64,000 bases of DNA from Ralstonia soli (GCF_023955655.1 NZ_JAMXHT010000004.1:1-64000); one strand, 5' to 3'; shown: positions 23,394 to 33,466, numbered from the stretch's first letter. Notes: a model not told the origin generated them from the letters alone. Made by a program: numbers and translations.

Positions 23394-25637
23394 ATGGAGA
23401 ACAAGACCGACCGGCCGGCCGAGGGGGCCGCAACGACGGCAGAGCAGGGCGCTAACGGTTCACTGGTTGCCCAGGCGATCGAATACCTCGCGGCCAATGC
23501 CGCTGGCAACGTTACGCTGACCGGCGAGCCGCTGGAGTCGCACGCACGCGGCACAATTGCCATTCTCGAAGGGCTGCGCGTTGATACGCCCTCGCTGCAG
23601 GCGGCTGCGTTGTTTCTGCTGCCCACGCTGGCGATGGACAACGAAAAGGCACTCGAGCCCGCGTTCGGCGCCGAGGTGGTCAAGCTCGTGCACGACGTGC
23701 GCCAGCTGCTGCGCATCGGAGCGATTGCGGGGCTCGTCAGCCCAACGGATGCTGGCGTCACCCGCAAGAACGAAGCCGAGGCACGTCGCGCCCAGGTCGA
23801 GGCGCTGCGCAAGATGTTGCTCGCGTTTGCGCAGGACATTCGCGTGGTGCTGATCCGCCTGGCGTCGCGGCTGCAGTCGCTGCGCTGGCTCGCGCAGACC
23901 AAGCGCGCAGCGCCCGAAGGCATGGCGCGCGAGACGCTCGACATCTACGCGCCGCTGGCCAACCGCCTGGGCATCTGGCAACTGAAGTGGGAGCTGGAAG
24001 ACCTCGGTTTCCGCTTTGAAGACCCCGACACCTACAAGCGCATCGCGCGCCTGCTCGACGAAAAGCGTATCGAGCGAGAAAAGTTCATCGGCGAGGCCAT
24101 CGCCCAATTGCAGAAGACGCTGCACGACGCCGGCATCCATGCCGAGGTGAGCGGCCGGCCCAAGCACATCTACAGCATCTGGAAAAAGATGCGCGGCAAG
24201 GAGCTCGACTTCGCCGATCTGTACGATGTGCGCGCCTTCCGCGTCATCGTTGACGACATCAAGGATTGCTATACCGTGCTCGGCTTCGTGCACCACATGT
24301 GGCAGCCGATCCCGAAGGAGTTCGACGACTACATCTCGCGTCCCAAGGCCAACGGCTACATGTCGCTGCACACCGTGGTGATCGGCGACGATGGCCGCGC
24401 GCTGGAGGTGCAGATCCGCACGCGCGAGATGCACCACTTTGCCGAGTACGGCGTGGCCGCGCACTGGCGCTACAAGGAGGCCGGCAGCAAGGGCTACGCC
24501 GGCCAGTTTTCCGCCAGCGAGCGCTACGACGAGAAGATCGCCTGGCTGCGTCAACTGCTCGCCTGGAAGGATGAAGCCGAGCACACCGTCGCGCACGAGG
24601 ATTCGCCTTGGGAGCAACTCAAGCACACCGAGCTGGACGATCACATCTACGTGCTGACACCGCAGGCGCGCGTCATCGCCTTGCCGCAGGGCGCCACACC
24701 GGTCGACTTCGCCTATTACCTGCACAGCGATCTTGGCCACCGCTGCCGTGGCGCGCGCGTCGACGGCGCAATGGTGCCGCTGAACACGCCGCTCAAGAAC
24801 GGACAGACGGCGGAGATCGTCACGGTCAAGCAGGGCGGGCCATCACGCGATTGGCTGAACCCCGAGCTGCACTATCTGGCAAGCCCGCGTGCCCGTGCAA
24901 AAGTGCGAGCATGGTTCAACGCGCTTGAATTGGAAGAAACGCTGGCCCAGGGCCGTGCGCTCATCGACAAGACACTTCAGCGCGAAGGCAAGACGGCCGT
25001 CAATCTGGAGGACCTGGCCGCCAAGCTTGGCTTCAAGTCATCGGACGATTTGTACGCCGTTGTCGCCAAGGACGAACTCAGCCTGCGCCGTGTCGAGGCC
25101 GTGCTGCGCTCGGACGGCGCGCCGCCCGCGCAGCAGGTGGATGAAGAAGCGTCGATCACCAAGAAGAGCAAGGCCACCAGCGTCGCCCGCGGTGCCAAGA
25201 GCGGCGTGCTGGTAGTGGGTGTCGATTCGTTGCTCACCCAGATGTCACGCTGCTGCAAGCCCGCGCCGCCGGATCCGATCGTCGGGTTTGTCACGCGCGG
25301 GCGCGGTGTGTCGATCCATCGGCAAAGCTGCGCGACGTTTCAGCAGTTGGCTGCCCGCGCGCCGGGTCGCGTGATCCAGACGGAGTGGGGGCAGCGCAGC
25401 GATTCGGTCTATCCGATCGACATCCAGGTCGAGGCGCTCGACCGCCAGGGCCTGCTGCGCGACATCTCGGAAATCCTCTCGCGCGAGAAGATCAACGTGA
25501 CGGGCGTGCGTACGCTTTCAAGCAAGGGCGTCGCCAAAATGCAGTTCACGGCGGAGGTGGCGGAGGCGACACAACTGCAGCGCGCGCTGACTTTGATCGA
25601 AGAAGTGCAAGGGGTGTTGACAGCCAGGCGCAAGTGA
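23394..25637 (+). CDS. relA: (p)ppGpp synthetase RelA, synthesis-only type
   Basis: 747 residues. The N-terminal region aligns with the HD hydrolase domain but lacks the HD metal-binding residues (SHARGTIAILEGL, FLLPTLAMDNE), so hydrolysis should be dead. The synthetase domain contains RPKHIYSIWKKM near 258, the EFDD motif (E309-D312) that marks monofunctional RelA rather than the basic RxKD of bifunctional enzymes, and ALEVQIRTREMHHFAEYGVA near 338. A TGS domain (YVLTPQARVIALPQGATPVD) lies near 420 and a C-terminal ACT domain in the last 80 residues. It makes ppGpp on ribosomes under amino-acid starvation. It lies just ahead of tRNA-Val and the thrS attenuator. Confidence 0.95.
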   Translation: MENKTDRPAEGAATTAEQGANGSLVAQAIEYLAANAAGNVTLTGEPLESHARGTIAILEGLRVDTPSLQAAALFLLPTLAMDNEKALEPAFGAEVVKLVHDVRQLLRIGAIAGLVSPTDAGVTRKNEAEARRAQVEALRKMLLAFAQDIRVVLIRLASRLQSLRWLAQTKRAAPEGMARETLDIYAPLANRLGIWQLKWELEDLGFRFEDPDTYKRIARLLDEKRIEREKFIGEAIAQLQKTLHDAGIHAEVSGRPKHIYSIWKKMRGKELDFADLYDVRAFRVIVDDIKDCYTVLGFVHHMWQPIPKEFDDYISRPKANGYMSLHTVVIGDDGRALEVQIRTREMHHFAEYGVAAHWRYKEAGSKGYAGQFSASERYDEKIAWLRQLLAWKDEAEHTVAHEDSPWEQLKHTELDDHIYVLTPQARVIALPQGATPVDFAYYLHSDLGHRCRGARVDGAMVPLNTPLKNGQTAEIVTVKQGGPSRDWLNPELHYLASPRARAKVRAWFNALELEETLAQGRALIDKTLQREGKTAVNLEDLAAKLGFKSSDDLYAVVAKDELSLRRVEAVLRSDGAPPAQQVDEEASITKKSKATSVARGAKSGVLVVGVDSLLTQMSRCCKPAPPDPIVGFVTRGRGVSIHRQSCATFQQLAARAPGRVIQTEWGQRSDSVYPIDIQVEALDRQGLLRDISEILSREKINVTGVRTLSSKGVAKMQFTAEVAEATQLQRALTLIEEVQGVLTARRK

Positions 25638-25659
25638 CGGTATAGTCTTGTTCTTCGGC

Positions 25660-25736
25660 AGGCTCGTAGCTCAGCTGGTTAGAGCACCACCTTGACATGG
25701 TGGGGGTCGTTGGTTCGAGTCCAATCGAGCCTACCA
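25660..25736 (+). tRNA. tRNA-Val (anticodon GAC)
   Basis: A cloverleaf of 77 nt: acceptor AGGCTCG / CGAGCCT with discriminator A and encoded CCA, D-arm GCTCAGCTGGTTAGAGC, anticodon arm CCACC-TTGACAT-GGTGG (GAC), T-arm TTGGTTCGAGTCCAA. It decodes GTC/GTT. It lies 22 bp after relA and about 75 bp before the thrS leader. Confidence 0.96.
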
Positions 25737-25821
25737 ACGCATTTTTCAGGGCGCGTCGGGTAGGATGTCCAAGCCGTCATCCCTCGGGTTTGTCCCGTAC
25801 AACTGAAGTCAAGGGCAAAAC

Positions 25822-25866
25822 ATGATTCAAGCACCGCGAACTACAACCGCTTCGGAGCGACAGTAG
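25822..25866 (+). CDS. thrS leader peptide with three consecutive Thr codons
   Basis: A 14-codon reading frame encoding MIQAPRTTTASERQ. Three adjacent threonine codons ACT-ACA-ACC (25840-25848) include two codons that are rare in this GC-rich genome. A Shine-Dalgarno-like AAGGG lies six bases before the ATG. It lies in a gene-free 368-bp stretch upstream of threonyl-tRNA synthetase and immediately precedes a terminator hairpin. A regulatory peptide that senses charged tRNA-Thr by ribosome stalling is inferred. Coding for a functional product is unlikely. Confidence 0.75.
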   Translation: MIQAPRTTTASERQ

Positions 25867-25921
25867 TCAAGGTGCGGTTTTCGCCCTTTGTGCTCTGCCC
25901 AAGCGGTAGTCAGCGCAAAAG

Positions 25922-25950
25922 AAAACGCGGCCTTGGCCGCGTTTTTTTTT
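25922..25950 (+). terminator. Attenuator terminator upstream of thrS
   Basis: AAAACGCGGCC-TT-GGCCGCGTTTT followed by five further T residues: a near-perfect 11-bp stem with a T-run, 155 bp before the thrS start. The gap to thrS (25951-26104) contains the ribosome binding site AGGAG and no other obvious element. Confidence 0.92.
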
Positions 25951-26104
25951 CGTCCGCGTTTTCGTGTCATGCGTGGCGATCAGGCTGAAAGCGCTTCGAA
26001 GCATTGATTCGACAACCTGCTACGCCAGTCCGGCGTGGCGCACGACAGAATGACGATCGCCGCGTACCACTGCAGTGCGCGACGGTGACTCCACAGGAGC
26101 AAGC

Positions 26105-28012
26105 ATGATCGCAATCACCCTGCCGGACGGTTCCCGGCGCGAGTTTCCCGGCCCGGTGACGGTGGCTGAAGTGGCACAAAGCATCGGCGCGGGTCTCGCC
26201 AAGGCCGCGCTGGCCGGCCGCGTGGACGGCCAGATGGTCGACACCAGCTACACGATCGATCGCGACGCCAAGCTTGCCATCATCACCGACAAGGATGCCG
26301 ATGGTGTCGACGTGATCCGCCACTCGACGGCCCACTTGCTGGCCTACGCCGTCAAGGAGTTGTATCCGGACGCGCAGGTCACGATCGGCCCGGTCATCGA
26401 TAACGGTTTCTACTACGACTTCGCCTACAAGCGTCCCTTCACGCCAGAGGACCTTGTTGCCATCGAAAAGAAGATGGCCGAGCTCGCCAAGAAAGACGAA
26501 AAGGTCACGCGCGAAGTCTGGAACCGCGACGACGCCGTCAAGCTGTTCCAGGGCATGGGCGAGAAGTACAAGGCTGAGATCATCGCCTCCATTCCGGAAG
26601 ATCAGGAAATCGGCCTGTATCGCGAAGGCAATTTCGTTGACCTGTGCCGTGGCCCGCACGTGCCGTCCACCGGCAAGCTGAAGGTCTTCAAGCTGATGAA
26701 GGTGGCTGGCGCCTACTGGCGCGGCGATCACAACAACGAGATGCTCCAGCGCATCTACGGCACGGCCTGGGCCAAAAAGGAAGACCAGGAAGCCTATCTG
26801 CACATGCTAGAGGAGGCCGAAAAGCGCGACCACCGCAAGCTGGGTCGCGAACTCGATCTGTTCCACATCGACGAAACCGCCCCCGGCATGGTGTTCTGGC
26901 ACCCCAAGGGTTGGACGCTGTGGCAGGAAGTCGAGCAGTACATGCGCCGCGTGTACCGTGAAAACGGCTACCAGGAAGTGAAGGGGCCGCAGATTCTCGA
27001 CAAGTCGCTGTGGGAGAAGACCGGCCACTGGGACAAGTACCGCGAGAACATGTTCATCACGGAATCGGAAAAGCGCGAATACGCGCTCAAGCCGATGAAC
27101 TGCCCCGGCCACATCCTGATCTACAAGCAGGGCATCAAGAGCTACCGCGATCTGCCGCTGCGCTTCGGCGAGTTCGGTGCCTGCCACCGCAACGAGCCCT
27201 CGGGTGGCCTGCACGGCATCATGCGCGTGCGCGGCTTTACGCAGGACGATGGTCACATCTTCTGTACGGAAGACATGATCCAGGCCGAAGTGACGGCGTT
27301 CACGACGCTGCTGCAGAAGGTCTACAAGGATTTCGGTTTTACCGAGATTCTCTACAAGCTGTCGACGCGCCCGGAAAAGCGCATCGGCACGGAAGAAAGC
27401 TGGGATCGCGCCGAAGCCGCGCTGGCCGAGGGCCTGCGTGCCTCTGGCTGCGAATTCGAATACCTGCCGGGCGAAGGTGCGTTTTACGGTCCGAAGATCG
27501 AATACGTGCTGAAAGATGCACTTGGACGCCAGTGGCAGTGCGGGACGATCCAGGTCGACCCGAACCTGCCGGAGCGTCTGGACGCCGAGTTTGTGGGCGA
27601 AGATGGTGCGCGCCATCGCCCGATCATGTTGCACCGGGCCATCGTGGGTAGCCTGGAGCGCTTTATCGGTATCTTGATCGAGCAATACGCCGGTGCGCTG
27701 CCGACGTGGCTTTCGCCGGTGCAGGTCGCGGTGCTCAGCATCACCGATTCGCACGCCGAATACGCACAATCCGTTGCGCAATCCCTGCAAAAACAAGGAT
27801 TTAGGGCGGTCGTCGATTTGCGGAATGAGAAGATTGGGTATAAAATCCGCGAGCATTCCGTCCAGAAGGTCCCTTACCAGGTTGTGGTGGGCGACAAAGA
27901 ACGGGATGAAAATCAGGTGGCCGTGCGTGCCCGTGGCAACGTCGATCTAGGCTCCATGCCGGTGTCGGCGTTCGTTGAGCGACTGCAGAACGATCTCGCC
28001 AACAAGTCATGA
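26105..28012 (+). CDS. thrS: Threonyl-tRNA synthetase
   Basis: 635 residues from the ATG at 26105 ([16 protein letters not shown]), with AGGAG eight bases upstream. It has a TGS domain (1-61), the editing domain with [20 protein letters not shown] near 74, a class II catalytic core with [13 protein letters not shown] near 333 (zinc ligand Cys), [26 protein letters not shown] near 358, and an anticodon-binding domain at the end ([18 protein letters not shown]). It charges tRNA-Thr. First gene of thrS-infC-rpmI-rplT-pheST; the upstream Thr-rich leader peptide predicts attenuation by threonine supply. Confidence 0.98.
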   Translation: MIAITLPDGSRREFPGPVTVAEVAQSIGAGLAKAALAGRVDGQMVDTSYTIDRDAKLAIITDKDADGVDVIRHSTAHLLAYAVKELYPDAQVTIGPVIDNGFYYDFAYKRPFTPEDLVAIEKKMAELAKKDEKVTREVWNRDDAVKLFQGMGEKYKAEIIASIPEDQEIGLYREGNFVDLCRGPHVPSTGKLKVFKLMKVAGAYWRGDHNNEMLQRIYGTAWAKKEDQEAYLHMLEEAEKRDHRKLGRELDLFHIDETAPGMVFWHPKGWTLWQEVEQYMRRVYRENGYQEVKGPQILDKSLWEKTGHWDKYRENMFITESEKREYALKPMNCPGHILIYKQGIKSYRDLPLRFGEFGACHRNEPSGGLHGIMRVRGFTQDDGHIFCTEDMIQAEVTAFTTLLQKVYKDFGFTEILYKLSTRPEKRIGTEESWDRAEAALAEGLRASGCEFEYLPGEGAFYGPKIEYVLKDALGRQWQCGTIQVDPNLPERLDAEFVGEDGARHRPIMLHRAIVGSLERFIGILIEQYAGALPTWLSPVQVAVLSITDSHAEYAQSVAQSLQKQGFRAVVDLRNEKIGYKIREHSVQKVPYQVVVGDKERDENQVAVRARGNVDLGSMPVSAFVERLQNDLANKS

Positions 28013-28054
28013 GCTGGACACGGCCTGTTTTTTTGATTCTTCGAGGACATCAAC

Positions 28055-28576
28055 ATCGCTACTGAGAAATCTCACCGCATCAACCGCGAGATCAGCGCAC
28101 CGGAAATCCGGCTGACCGGGGTTGAGGGAGAAGCGCTCGGCATCGTCAAACTGTTCGACGCATTGCGTCTGGCAGAAGAAAAAGACGTCGACCTGGTCGA
28201 GATCGCACCGACTGCGCAGCCGCCCGTCTGCCGCCTGATGGACTATGGCAAGTTCAAGTATCAGGAACAGAAGAAGGCCCACGAGGCCAAGCTGAAGCAG
28301 AAGGTCATCCAGGTGAAGGAAGTCAAATTCCGCCCGGGTACCGACGACAACGACTACGACGTCAAGCTGCGAAACGCGACGCGCTTCCTGGAGGATGGTG
28401 ACAGGGTAAAGGTTACCTTGCGTTTCCGCGGCCGCGAAATGGCTCACCAGGAAATCGGCATGCGCATGCTGGAGCGTATCAAGACTGACCTGGAGGAATT
28501 CGGTCAGGTTGAGCAGATGCCGAAGATGGAAGGTCGCCAGGCAGTGATGATGTTGGCACCCAAGAAGAAAAAGTAA
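28055..28576 (+). CDS. infC: Translation initiation factor IF-3, ATC start codon
   Basis: No ATG precedes the conserved N-terminus; the first ATG in frame (28163) would remove about 36 residues of the N-domain. The family sequence [21 protein letters not shown] begins directly after an ATC at 28055, with GAGG eight bases upstream, giving 173 residues. The N-domain ([25 protein letters not shown]) and the C-domain ([38 protein letters not shown]) are complete. IF-3 normally rejects AUC/AUU starts, so this codon gives negative autoregulation, as shown for AUU in E. coli infC. Confidence 0.93.
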   Translation: MATEKSHRINREISAPEIRLTGVEGEALGIVKLFDALRLAEEKDVDLVEIAPTAQPPVCRLMDYGKFKYQEQKKAHEAKLKQKVIQVKEVKFRPGTDDNDYDVKLRNATRFLEDGDRVKVTLRFRGREMAHQEIGMRMLERIKTDLEEFGQVEQMPKMEGRQAVMMLAPKKKK

Positions 28577-28743
28577 TGCAGTGGCGGCCGGACGATTCCG
28601 GCTGCGCTGAGCAGGTTCCAGACGGAAACGTCGGAAAACGCGGTGGGCTTCATCACCCATTGCGATACAACAAGTGAGTCCGGGTCATGCAAGTGTCGGC
28701 GCCAGCCGTCCACCTGGCTTCATGTCAAAAGCGGAGTTGTTCC

Positions 28744-28941
28744 ATGCCGAAGATGAAGACGAAGAAAAGCGCCTCCAAGCGCTTTACTGCCCGTCCTGGT
28801 GGCACGATCAAACGTGGCCAAGCCTTCAAGCGTCACATCCTGACCAAGAAGACCACCAAGAACAAGCGTCACCTGCGCGGTACCGAGGGCGTCCATGAGA
28901 CGAACCTGAAGTCCGTTCGCGCAATGATGCCGTACGCCTAA
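28744..28941 (+). CDS. rpmI: 50S ribosomal protein L35
   Basis: 65 residues from the ATG at 28744 with GGAG nine bases upstream; a longer in-frame extension is not family-like. The typical basic L35 sequence is [40 protein letters not shown] and [12 protein letters not shown]. It lies between infC and rplT in the conserved order. The 167-nt infC-rpmI gap probably holds the L20 autoregulatory site, as in other bacteria (not verified here). Confidence 0.98.
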   Translation: MPKMKTKKSASKRFTARPGGTIKRGQAFKRHILTKKTTKNKRHLRGTEGVHETNLKSVRAMMPYA

Positions 28942-28969
28942 CCCTAACTAACTACGAAAGGAGCATTTC

Positions 28970-29326
28970 ATGCCTCGAGTAAAACGTGGGGTCACAGCGC
29001 GGGCCCGTCATAAGAAGGTTATCAACGCAGCCAAGGGTTACCGCGGCCGCCGCAATAACGTCTATCGCATCGCCAAGCAGGCGGTCATGCGTGCTGGTCA
29101 GTACGCTTACCGCGATCGTCGCAACAAGAAGCGCGTGTTCCGCGCACTCTGGATTGCACGTATCAACGCTGGCGCACGCGAGCATGGTCTGACCTACAGC
29201 AAGTTCATGAATGGCCTGAAGAAGGCGTCCATCGAACTGGACCGCAAGGTGCTGTCGGATATGGCCATTCACGACAAGGTGGCATTTGCCGCCATCGTGA
29301 ACCAGGTGAAAGCCAACGTCGCCTGA
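28970..29326 (+). CDS. rplT: 50S ribosomal protein L20
   Basis: 118 residues, with the L20 hallmark sequence [40 protein letters not shown] and [27 protein letters not shown] precedes the start. It assembles early on 23S rRNA and represses its own operon in other bacteria. A terminator follows. Confidence 0.98.
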   Translation: MPRVKRGVTARARHKKVINAAKGYRGRRNNVYRIAKQAVMRAGQYAYRDRRNKKRVFRALWIARINAGAREHGLTYSKFMNGLKKASIELDRKVLSDMAIHDKVAFAAIVNQVKANVA

Positions 29327-29386
29327 GTTGGATTGGCCGGGCAGGCCGCTGGAATTGCCCAGTAAGTTTGCCGGCTGATCACCCTG

Positions 29387-29415
29387 ACGGGGCTCTCACC
29401 GAGCCCCGTTTTTTA
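29387..29415 (+). terminator. Intrinsic terminator between rplT and pheS
   Basis: ACGGGGCTC-TCACC-GAGCCCCGT followed by TTTTTTA, 36 bp before the pheS start. No Phe-rich leader frame is found in the 124-bp gap, unlike pheM of E. coli, so partial readthrough or a separate promoter must supply pheST. Confidence 0.9.
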
Positions 29416-29450
29416 TTTCGAATCCCCCGAATTTTTTCGCTCGCCTTCCC

Positions 29451-30485
29451 ATGTCACTGGATCTGGACCAAGTCGTCGCCGATGCCCAAAACGCGTTTGC
29501 CTCCGTGGAGGATAACGCCTCGCTGGAAAACGAGAAGGCGCGCTTTCTCGGCAAGTCCGGCGTGCTGACCGACTTGCTCAAGGGCCTCGGCAAGCTCGAT
29601 CCGGAGACGCGCAAGACCGAAGGCGCGCGCATCAACCAGGCCAAGAGCCGCGTTGAAGAAGCCCTGACCGCCCGCCGCCAGGCGCTGGCCGATGCGCTGA
29701 TGAACGCGCGCCTGGCCGCCGAAGCGATCGACGTGACGCTGCCTGGCCGCGACGTGGCCGAGGGCAGTCTGCACCCGGTGATGAACACCTGGGAGCGCGT
29801 TGCCAAGATCTTCGGCTCGATCGGTTTCGATGTGGCCGACGGCCCCGAGATCGAATCCGACTGGATGAACTTCACGGCGCTGAACAACCCGGACAACCAT
29901 CCGGCGCGCTCGATGCAGGACACCTTCTACATCGACGGCCGCGATAGCGACGACAAGCTCCTGCTGCTGCGCACGCACACCAGCCCGATGCAGGTGCGCT
30001 ACGCCCGCATGCACGTCGAGAAGTACAAGCACCTCGACCGCATCCCGCCGATCAAGGTCATCGCCCCGGGCCGCACGTACCGCGTCGACAGCGACGCCAC
30101 GCACTCGCCGATGTTCCACCAGGTCGAAGGCCTCTGGATTGCCGACAACATCAGCTTTGCCGACCTGAAGGGCGTCTATACCGATTTCCTGCGCAACTTC
30201 TTTGAGCGCGACGACATCCAGGTGCGTTTCCGCCCGTCGTACTTCCCGTTCACTGAGCCGTCGGCTGAAATCGACATGGCGTTCGGCAACGGCAAATGGC
30301 TGGAGATTTCCGGTTCCGGTCAGGTGCACCCGACTGTGGTGCGCAACATGGGCCTGGACCCGGAGCGTTACATCGGCTTCGCGTTCGGCTCCGGCCTGGA
30401 GCGCCTGACGATGCTGCGCTATGGCATCAACGATCTGCGCCTGTTCTTCGAGGGCGACGTACGTTTCCTGCGCCAGTTCGCATAA
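29451..30485 (+). CDS. pheS: Phenylalanyl-tRNA synthetase alpha subunit
   Basis: 344 residues. It has an N-terminal coiled coil (residues 1-90), then the class II catalytic core with [20 protein letters not shown] near 98, [20 protein letters not shown] near 143, [16 protein letters not shown] near 172, [23 protein letters not shown] near 205 and [14 protein letters not shown] near 312. It forms an alpha2beta2 enzyme with PheT. Confidence 0.98.
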   Translation: MSLDLDQVVADAQNAFASVEDNASLENEKARFLGKSGVLTDLLKGLGKLDPETRKTEGARINQAKSRVEEALTARRQALADALMNARLAAEAIDVTLPGRDVAEGSLHPVMNTWERVAKIFGSIGFDVADGPEIESDWMNFTALNNPDNHPARSMQDTFYIDGRDSDDKLLLLRTHTSPMQVRYARMHVEKYKHLDRIPPIKVIAPGRTYRVDSDATHSPMFHQVEGLWIADNISFADLKGVYTDFLRNFFERDDIQVRFRPSYFPFTEPSAEIDMAFGNGKWLEISGSGQVHPTVVRNMGLDPERYIGFAFGSGLERLTMLRYGINDLRLFFEGDVRFLRQFA

Positions 30486-30536
30486 CGCGTTCGTCATCCG
30501 CCTTCTCGTTCACCGAATTCTCTTTTCTGTCGCGCC

Positions 30537-32966
30537 ATGCAATTTCCGGAATCCTGGCTTCGCAGTTTCGTCAATCCGCCGATCACCACCGATGAGCTGT
30601 CCCATCGCCTGACGATGGCTGGCCTCGAAGTGGAAGAGGTCGATCCCGTTGCGCCGCCGTTCACGAACATCGTCGTCGGCCATGTGGTCGAGGTGAACAA
30701 GCACCCGGACGCCGATCGCCTGAACGTCTGCAAGGTCGATGCGGGCACGGGTGAGCTGCTGCAGATCGTCTGCGGCGCGCCGAACGTGTCGGTCGGCATC
30801 AAGGTGCCGTGCGCGATGGTGGGCGCAGAACTGCCGCCGGGCGAAGACGGTAAGCCGTTCAAGATCAAGATCGGCAAGCTGCGTGGCGTGGAGAGCTACG
30901 GCATGCTGTGCTCGGCGCGCGAGCTGAAGCTCTCGGAAGACCACGGCGGCCTGCTGATCCTGCCGGAAGACACGCCGGTGGGCGCGGACATCCGCAAGGT
31001 GCTGGATCTGGACGATCAGATCTTTGTCATCAAGCTCACGCCCAACAAGGCGGACTGCCTGTCGATCCACGGCGTGGCGCGCGAAGTGTCTGCGCTGACA
31101 GGCGCGCCGATCACGGTGCCGTCGATGGCGCCCGTGGCAGTGACGCTGGCGGACAAGCTGCCCGTCAAGGTCGAAGCGCCGGACCTGTGTGGCCGCTTCT
31201 CGGGCCGCATCATCCGCGGCGTGAATGCACACGCGAAGACGCCGGCGTGCATGGTTTCGCGCATCGAGCGCGCGGGCATGCGCAGCGTGTCGGCGCTGGT
31301 CGATATCTCCAACTACGTGATGCTGGAGTTGGGCCGTCCGTCGCACGTGTTCGATCTGGACAAGATCCACGGCGGCCTGACGGTGCGCTGGGGCAAGGCT
31401 GGCGAAGAGCTCAAGCTGCTGAACGGCGACACCATCACCGTCGACGAAAAGGTCGGTGTGATTGCCGACGAGCAGGCGATTGAAAGCCTGGCCGGCATCA
31501 TGGGCGGCGACAAGACCGCCGTCACGCTCGACACGCAAAACATCTACGTCGAAGCTGCGTTCTGGTGGCCCGAGGCCATTCAAGGCCGTGGCCGCCGCTA
31601 CAACTTCTCGACGGATGCTGGCCATCGCTTCGAGCGCGGCGTCGATTACGCGACCACCGTTGAACACATCGAGCGCATCAGCGCGTTGATCCTCGAGATC
31701 TGCGGTGGCCAGGCTGGCCCGATCGATGACCAGATCGTCAACCTGCCCAAGCGTGAGCCAGTGCGCATGCGCGTGGCACGTGCGGCGCGCGTGCTCGGCA
31801 TTCCGCTGTCGCACGAAGTCGTGGCGGACGTGTTCAAGCGTCTCGGCCTCACGTTCAACGTGGACGGCGATGTGTTCATCGTAGAGCCGCCGTCGTACCG
31901 CTTCGACATTGAAATCGAAGAAGACCTGATCGAAGAAGTTGCTCGCATCTACGGCTTTGAGCAGATCCCGGCCAAGCCGCCGGTCGCCGAAAACGCGATG
32001 CGCCCGACCAACGAGGCGCGCCGCACGATGCACGACGTACGTCACGCCGTGGCTGCACGTGACTATCACGAGGTCGTCAACTTCGCCTTCGTGGAGAAAG
32101 ACTGGGAAGCCGACTTTGCCGGCAACACCAACCCGATCCCGCTGCTGAACCCCATCGCCAGCCAATATTCGGTGATGCGCAGCACGCTTATCGGCGGTTT
32201 GCTCGACAAGGTGCGCTACAACCTGAACCGCAAGGCTTCGCGTGTGCGCATGTTCGAGGTGGGCCGCGTGTTCCACCGCGATGCGAGCGTCGCGGATGGT
32301 GGTCTCTCCATCGCGGGCTATGCACAGCCGATGATGGCGGGCGGCATTGCCTACGGCCCGGCGAAGGAAGAGCAATGGGGCGTGCAGACCCGCGCTGTCG
32401 ATTTCTTCGACGTGAAGGGTGATGTGGAATCGCTGTTGTGGCCGTTGCAGGCGCGCTTCGAGCGTGTTGAGCATCCGGCGCTGCATCCGGGTCGCTCCGC
32501 ACGTGTGGTGCTGAACGGCCGTGCCATCGGCTGGATCGGTGAGCTGCATCCGCGCTGGCTGCAGAAGTACGATCTGCCGACCGCGCCGGTGGTGTGGGAA
32601 CTGGAGCTCGATGCGATCACGGCGATCGGCCTGCCGAAGTATCGTGAAGTGCCGCGCGTGCCGGCCGTGACGCGCGATATCGCATTGGTCGTGCGCCAGG
32701 ATGTGGCGGTGCAGGACCTCGTCGATACGTTCGAGAAGACCGCTGTCGGGACCCCGTGGCAACGTTATCTGCAAGGCGTTGTGCTGTTCGACGAGTTCCG
32801 TCCGAAGGCCGCTACGGCCGCCATTGGGGCGCAGGAGAAAAGCCTTGCCTTCAGAATTACGTTGCAAGATACTGACAGCACCCTCCAGGACGACATTGTC
32901 GAGGCCGCCACACAGCAACTGATTCGAGCGGCCGGCGATGCATTCGGCGCGCGCCTGCGCGCCTGA
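30537..32966 (+). CDS. pheT: Phenylalanyl-tRNA synthetase beta subunit
   Basis: A full-length 809-residue protein. It has an N-terminal tRNA-binding (EMAP-like) domain ([39 protein letters not shown]), a B3/B4 editing domain, B5 ([20 protein letters not shown]), a catalytic-like core and a C-terminal anticodon-binding fold ([18 protein letters not shown] type, here [20 protein letters not shown]). It lies 51 bp after pheS. It is the editing and tRNA-binding partner of PheS. Confidence 0.98.
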   Translation: MQFPESWLRSFVNPPITTDELSHRLTMAGLEVEEVDPVAPPFTNIVVGHVVEVNKHPDADRLNVCKVDAGTGELLQIVCGAPNVSVGIKVPCAMVGAELPPGEDGKPFKIKIGKLRGVESYGMLCSARELKLSEDHGGLLILPEDTPVGADIRKVLDLDDQIFVIKLTPNKADCLSIHGVAREVSALTGAPITVPSMAPVAVTLADKLPVKVEAPDLCGRFSGRIIRGVNAHAKTPACMVSRIERAGMRSVSALVDISNYVMLELGRPSHVFDLDKIHGGLTVRWGKAGEELKLLNGDTITVDEKVGVIADEQAIESLAGIMGGDKTAVTLDTQNIYVEAAFWWPEAIQGRGRRYNFSTDAGHRFERGVDYATTVEHIERISALILEICGGQAGPIDDQIVNLPKREPVRMRVARAARVLGIPLSHEVVADVFKRLGLTFNVDGDVFIVEPPSYRFDIEIEEDLIEEVARIYGFEQIPAKPPVAENAMRPTNEARRTMHDVRHAVAARDYHEVVNFAFVEKDWEADFAGNTNPIPLLNPIASQYSVMRSTLIGGLLDKVRYNLNRKASRVRMFEVGRVFHRDASVADGGLSIAGYAQPMMAGGIAYGPAKEEQWGVQTRAVDFFDVKGDVESLLWPLQARFERVEHPALHPGRSARVVLNGRAIGWIGELHPRWLQKYDLPTAPVVWELELDAITAIGLPKYREVPRVPAVTRDIALVVRQDVAVQDLVDTFEKTAVGTPWQRYLQGVVLFDEFRPKAATAAIGAQEKSLAFRITLQDTDSTLQDDIVEAATQQLIRAAGDAFGARLRA

Positions 32967-33037
32967 CGTCCGCGCCGCGTGAGAGACAGCTCGAACGAAC
33001 CTCCGCATTCGGATCGATCAACGCCTAAGCGAATCCT

Positions 33038-33466
33038 ATGAACGATCAACACGCGCCCGCGTTGGCGGCATCCTCCTTGGGCGACTCGCTCGGTTCTTCG
33101 TCGACCGCACTGTCCGACGCGCGTGACGCACGTGCACAGGAGGTGCCAACCCTTACCAAGGCCGAGCTTGCTGAGATGCTGTTCGAGCAAGTTGGTCTGA
33201 ACAAGCGTGAATCGAAGGACATGGTCGAGGCGTTCTTCGACGTGATTCGTGAGGCGCTCGAACAGGGCGATAGCGTCAAGCTGTCCGGCTTTGGCAACTT
33301 CCAGTTGCGCGACAAGCCGCAGCGTCCGGGCCGCAACCCCAAGACGGGGGAGATCATCCCGATTACCGCGCGTCGCGTCGTCACATTCCACGCCAGTCAG
33401 AAGCTCAAGGCGCTCGTGGAAGAGCGCGTCGAGCCCTTGCCGGCCGATGCCGTGGGCGCTGTCTAA
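33038..33466 (+). CDS. ihfA: Integration host factor alpha subunit with N-terminal extension
   Basis: 142 residues, against about 99 in E. coli. The IHF/HU fold starts at [20 protein letters not shown] near 38, includes [44 protein letters not shown] (the signature and the DNA-clamping proline arm), and ends with an acidic tail. The first about 37 residues are Ala/Ser-rich and disordered. Extensions of this kind occur in Burkholderiales. It bends DNA as a heterodimer with IhfB. It sits 71 bp after pheT, the same neighbour as in E. coli. Confidence 0.95.
   Translation: MNDQHAPALAASSLGDSLGSSSTALSDARDARAQEVPTLTKAELAEMLFEQVGLNKRESKDMVEAFFDVIREALEQGDSVKLSGFGNFQLRDKPQRPGRNPKTGEIIPITARRVVTFHASQKLKALVEERVEPLPADAVGAV

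Larger units (their letters stand above)
25811..25950 (+). promoter_or_regulatory. Predicted thrS transcription attenuator (leader peptide, antiterminator, terminator)
   Basis: The leader-peptide region folds into one long hairpin: 25811-25821 with 25877-25888 (11 bp, one bulge), then GCACC 25831-25835 with GGTGC 25871-25875, ACTAC 25840-25844 with GTAGT 25863-25867, and CGCT-TCGG-AGCG at 25848-25859. The terminator hairpin follows at 25922-25950. The alternative pairing TGC(G)GTTTTC (25873-25882) with GAAAACGCG (25921-25929) would block the terminator. A ribosome stalled on the Thr codons would free 25871-25882, while one reaching the stop at 25864 would cover it. This is the logic of classical amino-acid attenuation. 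Confidence 0.75.

Noticed and set aside
25546-25737. 63-codon minus-strand frame over tRNA-Val
   Set aside because: Artefact of reading a tRNA gene (MVGSIGLEPTT-type peptide).
29327-29450. pheM-like attenuator before pheS
   Set aside because: No short frame with clustered Phe codons was found; only a terminator is present.
30510-33008. 832-codon frame antisense to pheT
   Set aside because: Arises from the GC-rich codon pattern of pheT; Arg/His-rich composition and no ribosome binding site.
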